From Azadirachta indica (lineage: Eukaryota; Streptophyta; Magnoliopsida; Sapindales; Meliaceae): DNA of 64,000 bases. This document shows positions 44,700 to 57,385 of this stretch, piece by piece. The stretch is taken from positions 5,802,457 through 5,866,456 of the forward strand of contig CM040442.1 in assembly GCA_022749755.1 (NCBI GenBank), in the 5' to 3' direction. Position numbers and translations under genes: made by a program. The notes below the pieces were generated by a model. It was given only the letters and a program-made list of their open reading frames with translations. It searched no databases and had not been told where the DNA came from. Each line of letters opens with the position of its first letter. Within the stretch, counting starts at the first letter, position 1.

Positions 44700-46330
44700 G
44701 GAGATAGAGACGAGAAAAAGAGAGAAAAATGGAAAAAACTTAAGACCTCATGATTGAGAACTTTAAGAAAAGGGATATGTTTTTAGGACTGGAATTAATA
44801 TAAGTATGCTTGGTTTTGTAATCTAAGAGCGTGTACTAATTAATATATTTGCTTGTTGCTCATTTAAGATTTAATTATTCAATGTTTTTTGTTGGAAGTT
44901 AAAGGTTAGGAAGAAACTTAAAAATTTCTCAACTGAACAGAAGAGAAATTTAAATGCAAATAAAGTCAAAAGATTATTTAAATCATCGAAACAGGGAAAA
45001 AAAATATAATATCTGATTTTTAAGTAGTTAATACACAGCCTGTACCACGCACTAAGATCAAGATTCCCAACCCTAAATGTGTATGTTTGATCAGATGCAC
45101 TTATCTCATCCATTAAGTTAAAATTTCAAATTTTAATATATATTTAAATTCTGTGCATAAAGTAAAATAATAACGTTTGGAAGAAACAAGAAAGAAAAAT
45201 GGAGCAAGCAACGTACGCTATGGTTAATATCCAAGTGACCTACATAAGCTTTGTAATGTGAAACTAGAAAACTGGTTTATGTCTTATGTTTAAATATACA
45301 AAATATGAAGTGCATCTCAAATGAGAATGAAGACGTTTTAATTTAATGTATTATGCTTCTACCAAACTAAGAGTCAAATCTTTTGTTAAAGTTTGCACGT
45401 TGGCAATGGAATATTTATTGTGGAGACTAATTTCATTATCATTTATCATTTTTCAGTTACTTCCTCTTAATTATATTATTATTTAACAGCTGGAAGAAGA
45501 GTAGTTCTAATTTTCATTAATTTTTTTTGGAATTAATCTTATCATTGAGATAATTATGTGAATGATTATGTCATGGTTTGTAGAAATGGACCCTACTAAT
45601 CAATAATTTGAGATAAGTCAACAGCATAAAGGGTATATATTTTGGCAAGTGGCGTAAATACTTTTAACTCTTGGTAAATTTCTTTGATAAATTTTTTACG
45701 TAAAGAAGATATATTGTACATATAATTCATAATATTAAAAAAATAAAAAAATTGATTATTGTAAAATTTTAATAGAAAAAGTTATTACATTTTTCTTTCT
45801 TTTTTTTAAATTATATTAAATATATTTTTTTTACAATTCTTAAATTAAAAAATAATTTTTAAATATTATATCAAACATTTTTAAATATTAAAAATATCAA
45901 TAATACAATTCATATTTTTTTGAATCATACTCAAATTTTTTATAAATGTTTGCAAATATAATTATCAACTAAACGTCCCCTAAGATTAATAGCTGTAATA
46001 ACGTAATACTTCAATTGCATTTCAATGATGGTGATCAACGTGTAACACCCAAGACCAGCTGGCATGTGCAACGACACATATACGTGGAGCTGAGTGTAAA
46101 CAAATCCTGCAAAATGTTACAAGATCTTCGGAAGTGAGAAAAACCTAAAACTGAGTTAAGCAATTCTACTTGGTAGCAAACTCGCGCCGGATATGTGTTA
46201 CTCAGAAACGTAGAGAATAAATTGATAATACTTAGAAGTGACAACAGCAAAACAAGAAGCACCTGCTAAACAGTTTATACAATTAACTAGCAACGTTACA
46301 AAAGAAATGATAATGATATATGTGAAGTGC
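44700..46330. other. Spacer between CNL F and CNL G
   Basis: No gene supported. 44765-44800 carries a weak copy of the CNL leader block. 45700-45960 is extremely A/T rich. 46030-46270 is of more balanced composition, but I recognise nothing in it. Confidence 0.5.
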
Positions 46331-46385
46331 TTAGTTGAATTACAGAAGAAAAGAGAATCTTCCAACAGAACTCTTATTGGAAATC

Positions 46386-49069
46386 TTAATCATTGTCAAT
46401 GGATTTGAAACAGGTAAGAAAAGCACTTTGAGTGGCTTGATCATCCCATTGCAGATCTTTCCACCAGTGGTCCTTTCCCATAATGATGAGTTTACATTCC
46501 AATGGGTTGTTGCAATCAAGTGGAAGCTTCTTAAGTTTTGGGCATCCTTTTACAGTCATTTCTTTCAGACGTGGGAGGGGCAAGGGTTTTGAGTAGATGC
46601 TCTTCAAATTTTCTAAATCACGTAATAGAAGAAATTGAAGTCTTTCAAACAGGATTAGATTTTCCACCGCTTGAGGTGGAACTTCATCTAATTTGATTAT
46701 TACTTCCATATCCTTGCAGCAATCTATCCCAAGACCCTTGAGATTTGGAGTAAAAATGTGCCATGTCACGTGCCTCAATCTTAAGCTTGATCTTATATAA
46801 ACTTTGTGAAGACAATGGAAACCACGAGTTACGCGGATGTTTTTCACTTCCCCTGTATACTCAATCTTAAACTTTCCAATTTTAAGCATTCTGACAATTG
46901 GTGTTTCGAGATGCTTTAAACTGGCTAAAGATAAAACACTCAGTGACTTCGAATCCCTGAAGCGATCAAGGCACAGAGATCGAGTAGTGCTTTTTAATGT
47001 AAGGGAGCTCAGAAATCTTTGGAGAGCATGGAAACTTGTTAAAGTAATTGTCAAGACATTTAAATGTTTCAAACATAACAATTCTTCTACCAAAAGTTTA
47101 CTATCTCCAAATAGAATGCTAGCTTTTCTTGGCAACTCGAACCGCATTGGAACATTCTCAATACCTGCAACATCTTTAGATTAGATATCACTTCCGGTGG
47201 AATTGCCTTGAGGAAAGTTGTACGCTCCAACTTCAAAACATTTAAGAGTAACCAGGTACTTCAACTCTTTTGGCAATATTTCTATGCTAGAACACGACAG
47301 ATCAAGATGCTGTAGTGAAATCAAGTCAGAAAACTGCAGCTCTAAATTGAATACCTGAGTACGTGATAAATTTAAAACTCTTAAAGAAGTCATGGATTGA
47401 AAGAAATCACTTTTGACCGTCTGCAAATAATTCCAACCAAGAAACAAAGTATGAAGACTTGGACAATTAGGAGACTCCGATAAATTCTCAATTTTGTTCT
47501 TCATCAGTGATATCCTTGTAACCTCTTTCCATATTGCAATACTTGGGGCTTCAGTTAATCCAACACCTGGAAGAATCAAAAACTTTTCCTTCTCCTTCTC
47601 CTTCTCCATTGTAGATGCAATCCACAAAGCCATGTCTCAAATCACATCATGCATTTTTACACAATTGTTTTCATCTTCTTCCAAAAGATACGAATGAAGC
47701 AGAGTACCAATGATGGAGTATCCTTGAATTCGTGCTCCAATTCCATCATACTCATCTAAAAATCCTTCACATATCCAACAATCTATCAAGTACTCAATGT
47801 CTATCAAAAAATCTTCTGGAAATAAACTACAATACAAGAGACAAGATTTAACTGTGTCACTTGGCAAAAAATCATAACTGAACATCAAATGAGAATATAC
47901 TTTTTTCTCCATACCAGAAAATTTAGAAGTTGAACTCCTTAGAACCTCAATTACATGTTCCCATTCCTGAGGTGTCTTCTTGCAAGCCATGGCTCGACCA
48001 ACAACAATTAGAGCAAGTGGCAAAGCACCGCATTCTTTGGCAACAGTTTCGGCTAGCTCAGGAATATTAGGATGACTGTCAAGAATTTATTTGCCAACTT
48101 TCTCCTTGAATAATGTCCAGGCATTCTCGTATCTAAAACACTCCACTACGAAGCATTTGTGAGCTTCCATTTGGCCGCAGACCTCAAACTCATGAGTTGT
48201 GAAAACTACTTTAGTGCACTTCTTAGGCCTGGAAGAGGTAAACCTACCCTGATTAAATCAACATACTCCCATATATCATCCATGAATAATATAAACTTTT
48301 TCTTTCTCAAGGTCTTGAATATTTCCTGAGCTTTCTCTGGAAGATTTTTACTCTTCCAAGAATCGTTGAACAAGTGAATCTTTTTGGAGATAATTTCTTG
48401 AATCTTTTCAAGTTCCAAGTCTTTAGATGCCACTACCCAAATGACAACATCAAAATTGTTTGGGGTGTCAAGGAACTTGTTATTGATTTGGGTTAATAAG
48501 GTAGTTTTACCTACCACTCCCATGCCATATATGCCTATAATTCCTGCTTGCTCTTCTGTGAGGCATCTCCAAACTTTGTCAAATGTTGGTTCCAAGCCTA
48601 CTATTGTTGCTGCAATAGGTCTTTCATCAACAGGATTATCTGGTACTGTTTTTGCCACAGCTTTGAAATCTCCTTCACGCCGTAATTTCTTCACAACTCG
48701 CAATGTGTTAACCACTTCTTTGCCGGACTTGTAGCTTGACTTCCATTTCTCGGAACAGCGGCGTCCAAAAAATTGTTTGTCAACTTCTGGATTACTTTGC
48801 CGGATAAGTTCTCCAGCCTCAGTTTCCACGTTGTGCACTCTTGAAAGCCAACCTTGCACTTGTTCCAGCCTTCCCATTCGTTGGGGTTTGGCGACGATAA
48901 CCCTTATCCTCTCATCATTCGTCACTTCAATTAATTTGTTCAATTCTCTCTGCAAGGCAGCAAGATTATCTTGGAGCTTACATAAATATCCTGCTTCTTT
49001 GACAGTGCAATCTAGGCAATGAGAAATAGTGTCATCACATGCCAATGAAAGTGAGCAAACGTTGCCCAT
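46386..49069 (-). pseudogene. CNL G, RPS5-like pseudogene
   Basis: The start MGNVCSLSLACDD at 49069 is good and the first 287 codons are open: acylation motif, coiled coil, P-loop GMGVVGKTT (Gly to Val in the loop), and kinase-2 LFMDDIW. A one-base deletion near 48225 shifts frame; GAA to TAA at 48087-48089 and CGA to TGA just after MHDVI at 47637-47639 follow. Post-MHD and LRR frames (47633-47181 and 47147-46386) are separated by a further shift near 47170 and end LTCFKSIDND. A truncated CC plus partial NB protein of 287 residues could be made in principle; truncated NLRs do exist, but nothing here shows selection for it. Confidence 0.88.
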
Positions 49070-49074
49070 AATGA

Positions 49075-51130
49075 TTTCAACGGAGGGGAAAAGAAGAGAA
49101 AAGTATATTGGAGAAAGCTCTAGCTTACAGAAATCACGAGACTGGAATGCTTTGTATGAATAATCCTGTGAGGTATTTATAACAAGAAACTTAAACTAAA
49201 TATAAAAGATAAAAGTTCCAATCAAATATAAGGAATAAAACAAGCCAATAATGAATTAAGTGGAAGGGAATTAACGTCGATTTTTGTTTGTCCATTTCTC
49301 TTTAGTACAAAGCATTTATACCCATTGAATATATGATTCCTAGTCTAAAACCTAAGTTGATTCTCAAAATGACATTCATGGAATAAGCAGTTAAAAGAGT
49401 ACGTTAATAACTATGAATTAATTCATGTCGTAGGGGCATATGACAAAAGAATACGTTAATACCTAGAACTCAAAACTTTGTACTTGTATTTTTTATTACG
49501 GAATTTACTTTGTACATTTATTTCAATGGCATGTAATTCCCCTTCTTTGATATTAGGTTTTGTTTGTGCCGACCTAAATTCTAGCAGGGTGAAGTTCATT
49601 GTGTTCTCATCATGATTAACTGTTATTTTATTTTTTATTTAAATAAAATTTGCTCCTGCCACGAAGTTAAATAAAACAAAATTACATTTGCATGGTAGAA
49701 TATATGCTCTGAAAAATCAAATTGGTAAAGAGCTAGCCTGCTGAGTTAACCATCCTGTATTCATCTTGTGTGTACAAATTTTCTTTAAAAGCTCGGAAAT
49801 TAAGGACAGTGCAATTTATTGATTCAGTAAATTGAATATTTTTCAACCAACAGTCTACTATCGGTGATTTTATACATTAATTGATTCATTGGTACACAGT
49901 GCAAGATCCAAGAAATTTAGAATATAGAGAGAAAACTGAAATTTCATTGATGCTTTGAATGAGTTTTACAAGCTTCCATTTATAATGAAAATTCAAATAT
50001 TAAAAGGACGATAATTCAGAAATTACAAATAAATTATTGCAGAATTTTAGTTTCTATAAATTATTTGATTGATTTATAGCAAAATATATTTTTGATTTAA
50101 TTTAAATTCTTGCTATGTATATTAGACCGTAAATCATAGGAAGATTGTCTTACATATCTCCAATATTTTGTTTAATTCTTATCAATATGAAAGAAACATC
50201 GAAAAAATGTTGAAACTTGAAATATCCAAAGCACTTGCATTGCGTGGATATATATAGTCGTCACATTGCTTGTGGAAATGTAATACTTTGAAGATTTCAT
50301 CAGTAGTCAATTCCTTGATGATTTCAAAATTTAATTTAAAGATGATTTGATGAGGTAAGAAAATTTATACAAAACAATATTAGCAATAAAGAAAAAGAGA
50401 GAAAAAAGGACATAGTTAGGTGTTTTCGATTATTTTATATCAGCTCGTTCATCAATCATGTCGCAATCTCAAATAAATATGACTTTTTATTCTTTCACAA
50501 TTGAAACAAAAGAAAAAAGAAAAAAATATTACTTTTGTTAACGCGATTATCTTTAATTATTCTTATACAATTCCTAATTAACTAGCTTTTCTCTTTTTTG
50601 GTCGTATGTATATGATCCGACGAATACTAAATATCGCGAGCATCAAACTAAGGTTTATTTGGTCATGGAACAACAATTCATTGCTCCAGCAAGGCAGCTT
50701 ATCTATTTTCTTGTGATGTCTTGTGTACCTAGACGAATATATCCTATCGTGCTTTAATGTTAGGCAGATTTTTCAAAGATCTCCAAATTGTGTGGTTGGA
50801 AATAAATATTCTTCTCCATTTTTAGGTATCTTTTATTGATTACCATTTACATGACCAGTGTTAACTATTTTGATAAGTTACCAAGTTGAAGAAATTATAT
50901 ATTACTACCATGCCGAGCAGATATGAATCTATCCGCAGTTTTTATAACTAAATGGAAATTATATATGAGGTGCAATATTGTCAAAATCTATGTACCGCTT
51001 GGATGATTTGATACAATTGTGAAACTAGATAACAAATTTAATGGAATTACAAGTTAGCAAGGAGAAGCATCCATGAGACAGCTTACTCCAAATCTCATCC
51101 AAATATCCAATCATTCATGCTAAATCAAAA
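49075..51130. other. Spacer between CNL G and CNL H
   Basis: No gene supported. It repeats spacer motifs seen upstream of the other CNLs (TTAGGTGTTTT, CAGCAAGGCAGCTTATCTATTT near 50695 matching 16770). The blocks 49790-49910 and 50170-50300 match 40610-40780. Confidence 0.55.
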
Positions 51131-51141
51131 AGTTGACATTA

Positions 51142-53956
51142 TTAAATGGATTTGAAAAAGGGAAGAAAAGCGTTTTGAGTAGCTTCATCATTCCACTGCA
51201 GCTCTTTCCACCAGCTTTCCTCACCTTTGACAGTGATTTTACGTTGGGTGACACTGTTGCAATCGATTGGAAGCTTCTTCAGCTTTGGGCATTCATTCAC
51301 GACCAGTTCTTTCAAATGTGGGGAGTACAAGGCATTTGAGTAGATGTTCTTCAAATTTTCCAATCTGCGCAGGATAAGAAATTGAAGTCTTGCAAAAGGG
51401 ATTAGATTTTGCATCAACTCAGCTGAAACTTCGCCCAATTTGATTATTTCTTCCATATCATGGCAGTTAAATATACAAACATTCTTCAGGTTTTGGAGCA
51501 TAAATAAGCCATGTCACGTGCCTCAATTTTAAGCAAGATTCCATTTGTACTTTGTGGAGACAATGGAAACCATTAATTTCTCGCATCTTTTTCACTTCGA
51601 CTGCGTAATCAATTTTCAACTCTTCCAAATCTTTACAATTCGAGAAGAAAAGTCTTTCGAGATGCCTTAACCTTGCTAAAGATAAAACAGTGAGTGACTT
51701 TGAATTGTTATAGTCATGAAGGCATAGAGATCGAGTATTGCACTCTAGTCTATGGGAGCTCAATAAATTTTGAAGAGAAGGCAAAGATTTTATGGTGATG
51801 CTTAGCACATTTAAATAATTCAAACCAAGCAACTCGTCTACCAAAAGTTCACCACCTCCAAACAGAACACTACGCTCTTCTTGTTCGCGAGAACCACAAA
51901 ATAACATTTTCAATACTTCTAACATCCGTAAATTAGATATCACTTGCTGTGGAAATTTACGGAGACTAAATGTATAGTCCAACTTCAAACATTTAAGATT
52001 AACCAAGTACCTTAACTGTCCCGGCAATCTTGCTATAATGGTTCTAGATAAATCAAGATGTTGCAATGATAGTAAGTCTGAATTCCAAACGGTAAACGGC
52101 GTAGAAAAGTATTATCTGATAGGTTTAAAACTGTTAAGAGACGGCATTGATTGAAAGAAGTCACTATCAAGTAAACGGCAAACTTGCTATAGCTGTTAAA
52201 GCCTTGTCTCGAATCACATCATGCATTTTCACAAAATTGTCTTCTTCTTCCAATAAACAAGCATGTAGAAGAGTACCAACAATGGAATATCCTTGATTTC
52301 GTGACCCAAGTAAACTATTTCCATCTAAAATTCTCTCAAACATCCAACAATCTATCAAGTCCTCTATGTTAATTCTATAATCTTCTGGAAATAAACTACA
52401 ATACAAAAGACAAAATCTCTCTGTTTCGCTGGGTAAAAAATCATAACTTAACTTCAAGCGAGAGTATACTTTTCTCTCAATACCTGAAAATTTAGAGGCT
52501 GAACTCCTTAGAATCTCAATTGCATGTTCCCATTCTTCAGTGGTCTTCCTGCAAGCCATGGCTCGTCCGACGGTAATCAGAGCAAGTGGCAAACCACCAC
52601 ATTCTTTGGCCACAGTTTCAGCTAACTGAGGAATATTAGGATGACTATCAAGAATATCTCCTCCGACCTTCTCCTCAAATAACCTCTAGGCATAATCAAA
52701 ACCCAAGCATTCCACTTTGAAGCATTTGTGAGCTTCCATGTTGCCGCAAACCTCAAACTCACTAGTTGTGAAAACTACCTTTGATGCACTTGCTTGGGTT
52801 GGAAGAGGTAAACCCAGTTTAGTCAAATCAACCTCCTCCCATATATCATCTAATAATAACACAAATTTCTTTTTGCTCAAGATCTTGAAAATTTCTATAC
52901 CTTGCTCTCGTAGCCTTTTACGCGTCCAAGACTCATTGAACAAACCAATCTTTTTGGCGATGCTTTCTTGAATCTTTTCAAGCTCCAAGTCTCTGGACGC
53001 CACTGCCCAAATGAAAACATCAAAATAGGTTGGCGTGTCAAGAAACTTCTTGTTAATTTGGTTAACAGGGTAGTTTTACCCCCCATCCCCCCTCCCTCCC
53101 ATGCCGTATATGCCGATAATTCCTGCTTGTTCTTCTGTGAGGCATCTCCAAACTTCGTCAAATGTTGGTTGCAATCCCACTATTGTTGGTGTAATAGGTC
53201 TCTCATCAACTGGATATTTGGTTGCTGCTTGAGCCACGTGACTGAATTCTCCTTCAACCCTTGAATTCTGCACAACTCGGAGTGTTTTAAATAACTTTGC
53301 CCGTACTTGTAGGTTGACTTGCAATTCCGGGAACAAAGGCCTCCAACACATAGCTGCTTAACTTCTCCATAATTTTCGTTCATCAGATTTTTCAACTTCA
53401 GTTTCCACATCTTGCACTGCTTCAAGCCAACCTTGCACTTGTTCCAGCCGTTTCATTTGTCGCTGTTCGGCAGCGATAACGCTAATCCTCACATCATTCC
53501 TTGCTTCAATTAACTTCTTCAATTCTCTTTGCAAGGTTGCAAGATTCTCTTGGAGCTGACATACATATCCAGCTTTCGAAACTGTTCGTTATTTGAATGA
53601 TTTTCTGTATTCAGAGTGAAGCAAAGAACAGAAAAAAATCAACAACAAACAGAGCCGAAACAGGGGACGGCAAAGAAGAAAAAAAACTGAAGGTTATTTT
53701 CCAGAAAATAATGACTGCCGGATTCTTTTATTACTATTCTATGTTTTTTTCGGAATACCGTAAAGCAACTTATTTATAGTATTCTTATACAAAGATAAAA
53801 TTAAAGTCTAACTAGGAGTCCTAATTCTATTAAAACATAACAAACTATAATTAAAAAAGAAAAATTAACATCACATTAATTAACAGAAACAGTGCAGTCT
53901 AGGCAGTGAGAAATAGTGTCATCACATGAGAATGAGTGTGAGCAAACGTTACCCAT
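51142..53956 (-). pseudogene. CNL H, RPS5-like pseudogene with solo LTR
   Basis: Start MGNVCSHSFSCDDTIS at 53956. A 303-bp solo LTR (53583-53885) is inserted 24 codons in, giving an early stop. The rest of the coiled coil is in two frames. A C-rich expansion at about 53080-53100 breaks the P-loop to GMGGRGDGG. NB frame 53003-52686 ends at TAG for Trp (52686-52688). The next frame (52613-52167) carries GGLPLAL, RNBS-D and KMHDVIRD, then a deletion removes about 75 residues up to the first LRRs. LRR frames 52066-51467 and 51501-51142 end FLPFFKSI. Not functional. Confidence 0.9.
53583..53885 (-). mobile_element. Short solo LTR (303 bp) inside CNL H
   Basis: TGTTCG..TTAACA termini with a TGTT/AACA inverted repeat and a perfect 5-bp target duplication GAAAC (53578-53582 and 53886-53890). 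On the minus strand it carries CTATAAATA (53771-53779) and an AATAAAAG downstream word, so the LTR reads in the CNL direction. Its small size suggests a TRIM or short Copia LTR. Confidence 0.85.
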
Positions 53957-54584
53957 ACTGATTGGAAATCAAGAGGAAAGAAATGAAGACAGTGTATGTT
54001 TTCCAGACTGAAATGCTATGTATTAATCAGATGAGGGTTTATAATTTAAAAGCAAATTTAAAAGTATAAAAATACCAATCAATTCAACATAAACTTACTT
54101 AATTGTTTTAACTTTGATTAGTAGTCAATTCGTGGAAGACTGCCATGAACAAGAATTTAGCGTCGAAAAATTTAAATAGCCTCTTACTATGCTTTCACAC
54201 ATGGAAAACAAAACAAGTCCATAATTAACGAGTTAGATAAGGGCAAATAATGTCGATTTTTTTAATACTCGACTTGTCTTTAATTCCAAGCACTTATTCC
54301 ACTTAAAAGGTTCCCTGCTAAAGTTTGAGCTATATCCCAAAACTTCTTATCTCCGATTGGCACTTCCAATTATCAGCTGTCATATACCATTATAACATAA
54401 GGCCATGCTTTTCTACTTTGAAGGGTTAGACATGCATGTAGTGTGATTTTATGAGGAATTTATTTATTATTGATGTTATTGATCACATAATCAAGAATTA
54501 TATTGTCTCTGACTACGTAGATTATTCCTAATTTTCTGATGATTTTATGCATAATTCTTACGGTATCTTTCCTGTGCATTACTG

Positions 54585-54730
54585 TCACCCGTAGAGATTT
54601 CAACCAAAGATAGATTAGTATATTGGAGAACAATCTAGCTGAGGAAGAAATGAAGAGTGTAAGTTTCTAAGCCTGCAATACTGTGTGTTAATCACTTCAG
54701 GAATTTATAATTGAAGAGGAACTCAAAAAT
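54585..54730 (-). promoter_or_regulatory. Orphan CNL leader/promoter remnant
   Basis: CCCGTAGAGATTTCAACC, then AGTATATTGGAGAACAATCTAG, and the GCCTGCAATACTGTGTGTTAATC block match the leader of CNL G (49065-49160) and J (61258-61390). No coding sequence follows on the minus strand. A CNL body has apparently been deleted here. Confidence 0.5.
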
Positions 54731-55689
54731 ATAAAATTAAGTTCCAATCAAATATAAAAGTATTGATATGGATGGATACTTATCTTGACTTTGATTATTA
54801 GTAGTCAATTGGTGGATGAGGACCATGAACAAATACATATGTAGCTTTAGAAAAATTTTAATAAATAGAGAGGGGACCCTAAAAATTTTTTTGTACAATT
54901 GATGAGATTTTTTACCTTCACGTATCACTATCACAGAGAAAGATTTATTCATATAGAGTGAGAGTCTCACACTTTATGCCTAAACCTTCAGGTTATGTTT
55001 GATACACAGGACTGTATAGCATAAAATAAGCGGACTGATCAACCTTTTAGTTTTTCAGTAAATTAAAACACTCTCTAAACTGTAATAAATATTAAATTAA
55101 TATAGTCTACACCTTAAAAAAAGAGACTCGTGAGAGGGTGGGGTTTTTGTCTGAGCTATATTCAATTTTACCTATTGCATTATTTTCTCTCATTTTTTTT
55201 TCAATGCCTTTACAAACAAACTCTTTCTCTTCTTTTCTTGTCTAACTAATAAAAAAAAATCCCAACATTGAATTGTAATTATTCTTTCACTTTCAAAATC
55301 ATATCCTCTCTCCGCGAATTAGGTAATTTTTTATGTTCAAGTTATAGAGCCTTACTATAACTCTAATTCCAAGGGTCAAAGAGCTTTTTCACTAGTATAT
55401 TTTATCTCATTTTGTCCAAATTTAATCTACTTAATGTTTGTTTAAACAAGTTCTTATTATTTACCAGGAAGTGGAAAACGTAACACCCCAAATTTTAGTT
55501 GCCATAACATGATGAAATTTGGAATGAAACTCACATCTTCAATATTACAAATCGTAAATCCTCTATAATAAAATATAAAACCTTAGAATTTATGTAATCA
55601 ACATGCTATTAAAATCTTAAACATTAAATAAAATAATCCTCATAAATTTAGCTAAGAGTAGCTAATAGAATTTTATCATCAACTTTCCT

Positions 55690-56184
55690 ATTTTGCAGAG
55701 CTCATGACAGTCATAATTGTGTTCGAGCATGCCTTCAGTAAGGTTGTTTTAAGTTTGGATTGATTGCGAGCTCTTTGTGATTCAGTTGCTATGCAATCAT
55801 CATTTCTCCCCTATTTGGGTGCTTCATAATCGATGATTACATCGTTGTTCTTTTCTAAATTTCATATAATCAAGGTTGATTTTTTCAAACCCTTCACGAG
55901 AATAATGCTATTGCGTGAATAGATTAGCTAATTTGGATCTTCTATACAACTCCTTGACTTGGTGAGATTATTCTCAATGAGTGTTGGTCACTAGATCTTA
56001 AAGGACATTCCAAGATTTCCGAATTTTGGTTTTAGTTGATGTTTGTTATTGTGGCCAAATTGCTTTTTTTTATGTTTTTTGACCCACTTTCCCCTAGTTT
56101 CCTTGTTCTCACTTCCTATTAGATTAATGCATTTGTCTTCGTTGGCTTTCTTACAAAAAAAAAAAAAAGAAAGAAAGAAATTCA
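55690..56184 (+). mobile_element. 5'-truncated LINE tail, copy 2
   Basis: Diverged copy of 10490-11023: CACGAGAATAATGCTATTGCG and CTCCTTGACTTGGTGAGATTATTC correspond to the RNase H tail. The A-rich end is near 56155-56180, and the target duplication has decayed. Confidence 0.6.
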
Positions 56185-56426
56185 ATCTTTAACTTATATT
56201 TTTAAATAAACATTAAAAAATAATTTCTACTCTTTAATCAAAAATTAACAATAGTTTAATTATTAAAATTGTTTAAAATATTTTTATTGAAATCAATTAT
56301 AAGAACAATAGTATAAAAATAATAACCATGTTTTCAAAGCGAATCATAAAATAAAATGTTTAAAGTATTAAAAGAAATATAATTTAATTCAAAACAAATT
56401 TTGAGTACTTTAGTTTTCCAATAGCA

Positions 56427-56447
56427 ATATATATATATATATATATA
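56427..56447. repeat. TA microsatellite
   Basis: Alternating AT in the duplicated spacer; absent from the corresponding position of copies 1 and 2. Confidence 0.85.
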
Positions 56448-56469
56448 AACAATTATCTTAATTTAAAGT

Positions 56470-56540
56470 TTAGTTAGTTATTTAGTAGTTAGGACATTTG
56501 AATTTTACCTAAGAGCTGCGTTCAAATCCGAGCAAAAGTA
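56470..56540 (+). mobile_element. tRNA-related SINE-like unit, copy 3
   Basis: TTAGTTAGTTATTTAGTAGTTA, then GCGTTCAAATCCGAGC with the best B box of the three copies. Confidence 0.4.
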
Positions 56541-57385
56541 ATATTTTTTCTCTTTATGTTTTCCTGGTTATGGAGTATTTTGGTCCAAAAATAAAATATT
56601 TGGTTAATTTAAAAAAAAAAATTGAAACACAGATGATTAGATAAAGTGGACCCAATAGTAGATAAAGTAGCATTCTGAGGTTACATGTCAAATAATTTAT
56701 AGGAGACGAAAATTAGGCAACATCTGTTTTGTTTAAATTTAAAGTGAAATGCAAAAAAAATGTAGGATTTTTCTTCCGTACATTAAAAGAATAAGAATGA
56801 GAGTGAATATCTTGGTTGAGTTAAATTATGAGTGATAATGTAAAATATCACATGTTATTTTTTTTTCATTTCAAAAAGAAACTTGATGAAATGAGAACAG
56901 TTTATTGACTTAAAAACTAGAATACCCCCTACTTAGAAGACCTTAAAATTAAAGCCTTATCCCTAAAACTAAAAGATATATCTATAGTATGAGGTAGATC
57001 TTCAAATCCTCACTTCATGCTTTTCGAAACATTAATCCAAAAATTTCTTTAAAATTTGATCGGCTAGGGAACAAAAATTCACTTTCCAATAAGTTCAAAA
57101 TTATGATCCTAATTTACTGTCAAAAGCTTCAAATATATAGTATTGAAAAAAAAGTGGTTTTGAAGTTGAGTTTAATAAAATTCTTATATTTTATACTCTG
57201 TATCTCTTGGAGAATTTTCCATAGAGTGGTGAGTGTGTTTCTTTTAAGTTTTACAACCTTTATCAGTAACTTAGAATAGTGTTTCTGTATCCCTTTTGTT
57301 GTGAACATTAAAAAGAGAGTTTATTTCAACTCTTATTTAGTAAAAACCTAAATCCTCACGTAAACCTCCATTTTCCGGTATCATG

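Larger units (their letters stand above)
55290..57050. repeat. Duplicated intergenic segment, copy 3
   Basis: Matches 10080-11500 (left and middle) and 3690-4560 (right). It is the most complete copy, because it holds both parts that the others have only in halves. Confidence 0.7.
53965..57380. other. Spacer between CNL H and CNL I
   Basis: No intact gene. It contains the H leader (53960-54030), a second CNL-type leader without a gene (about 54585-54730), the duplicated spacer (55290-57050) with LINE tail and SINE-like unit, and an unmatched block 57060-57380 ending at an abrupt junction with CNL I coding sequence. Confidence 0.6.
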
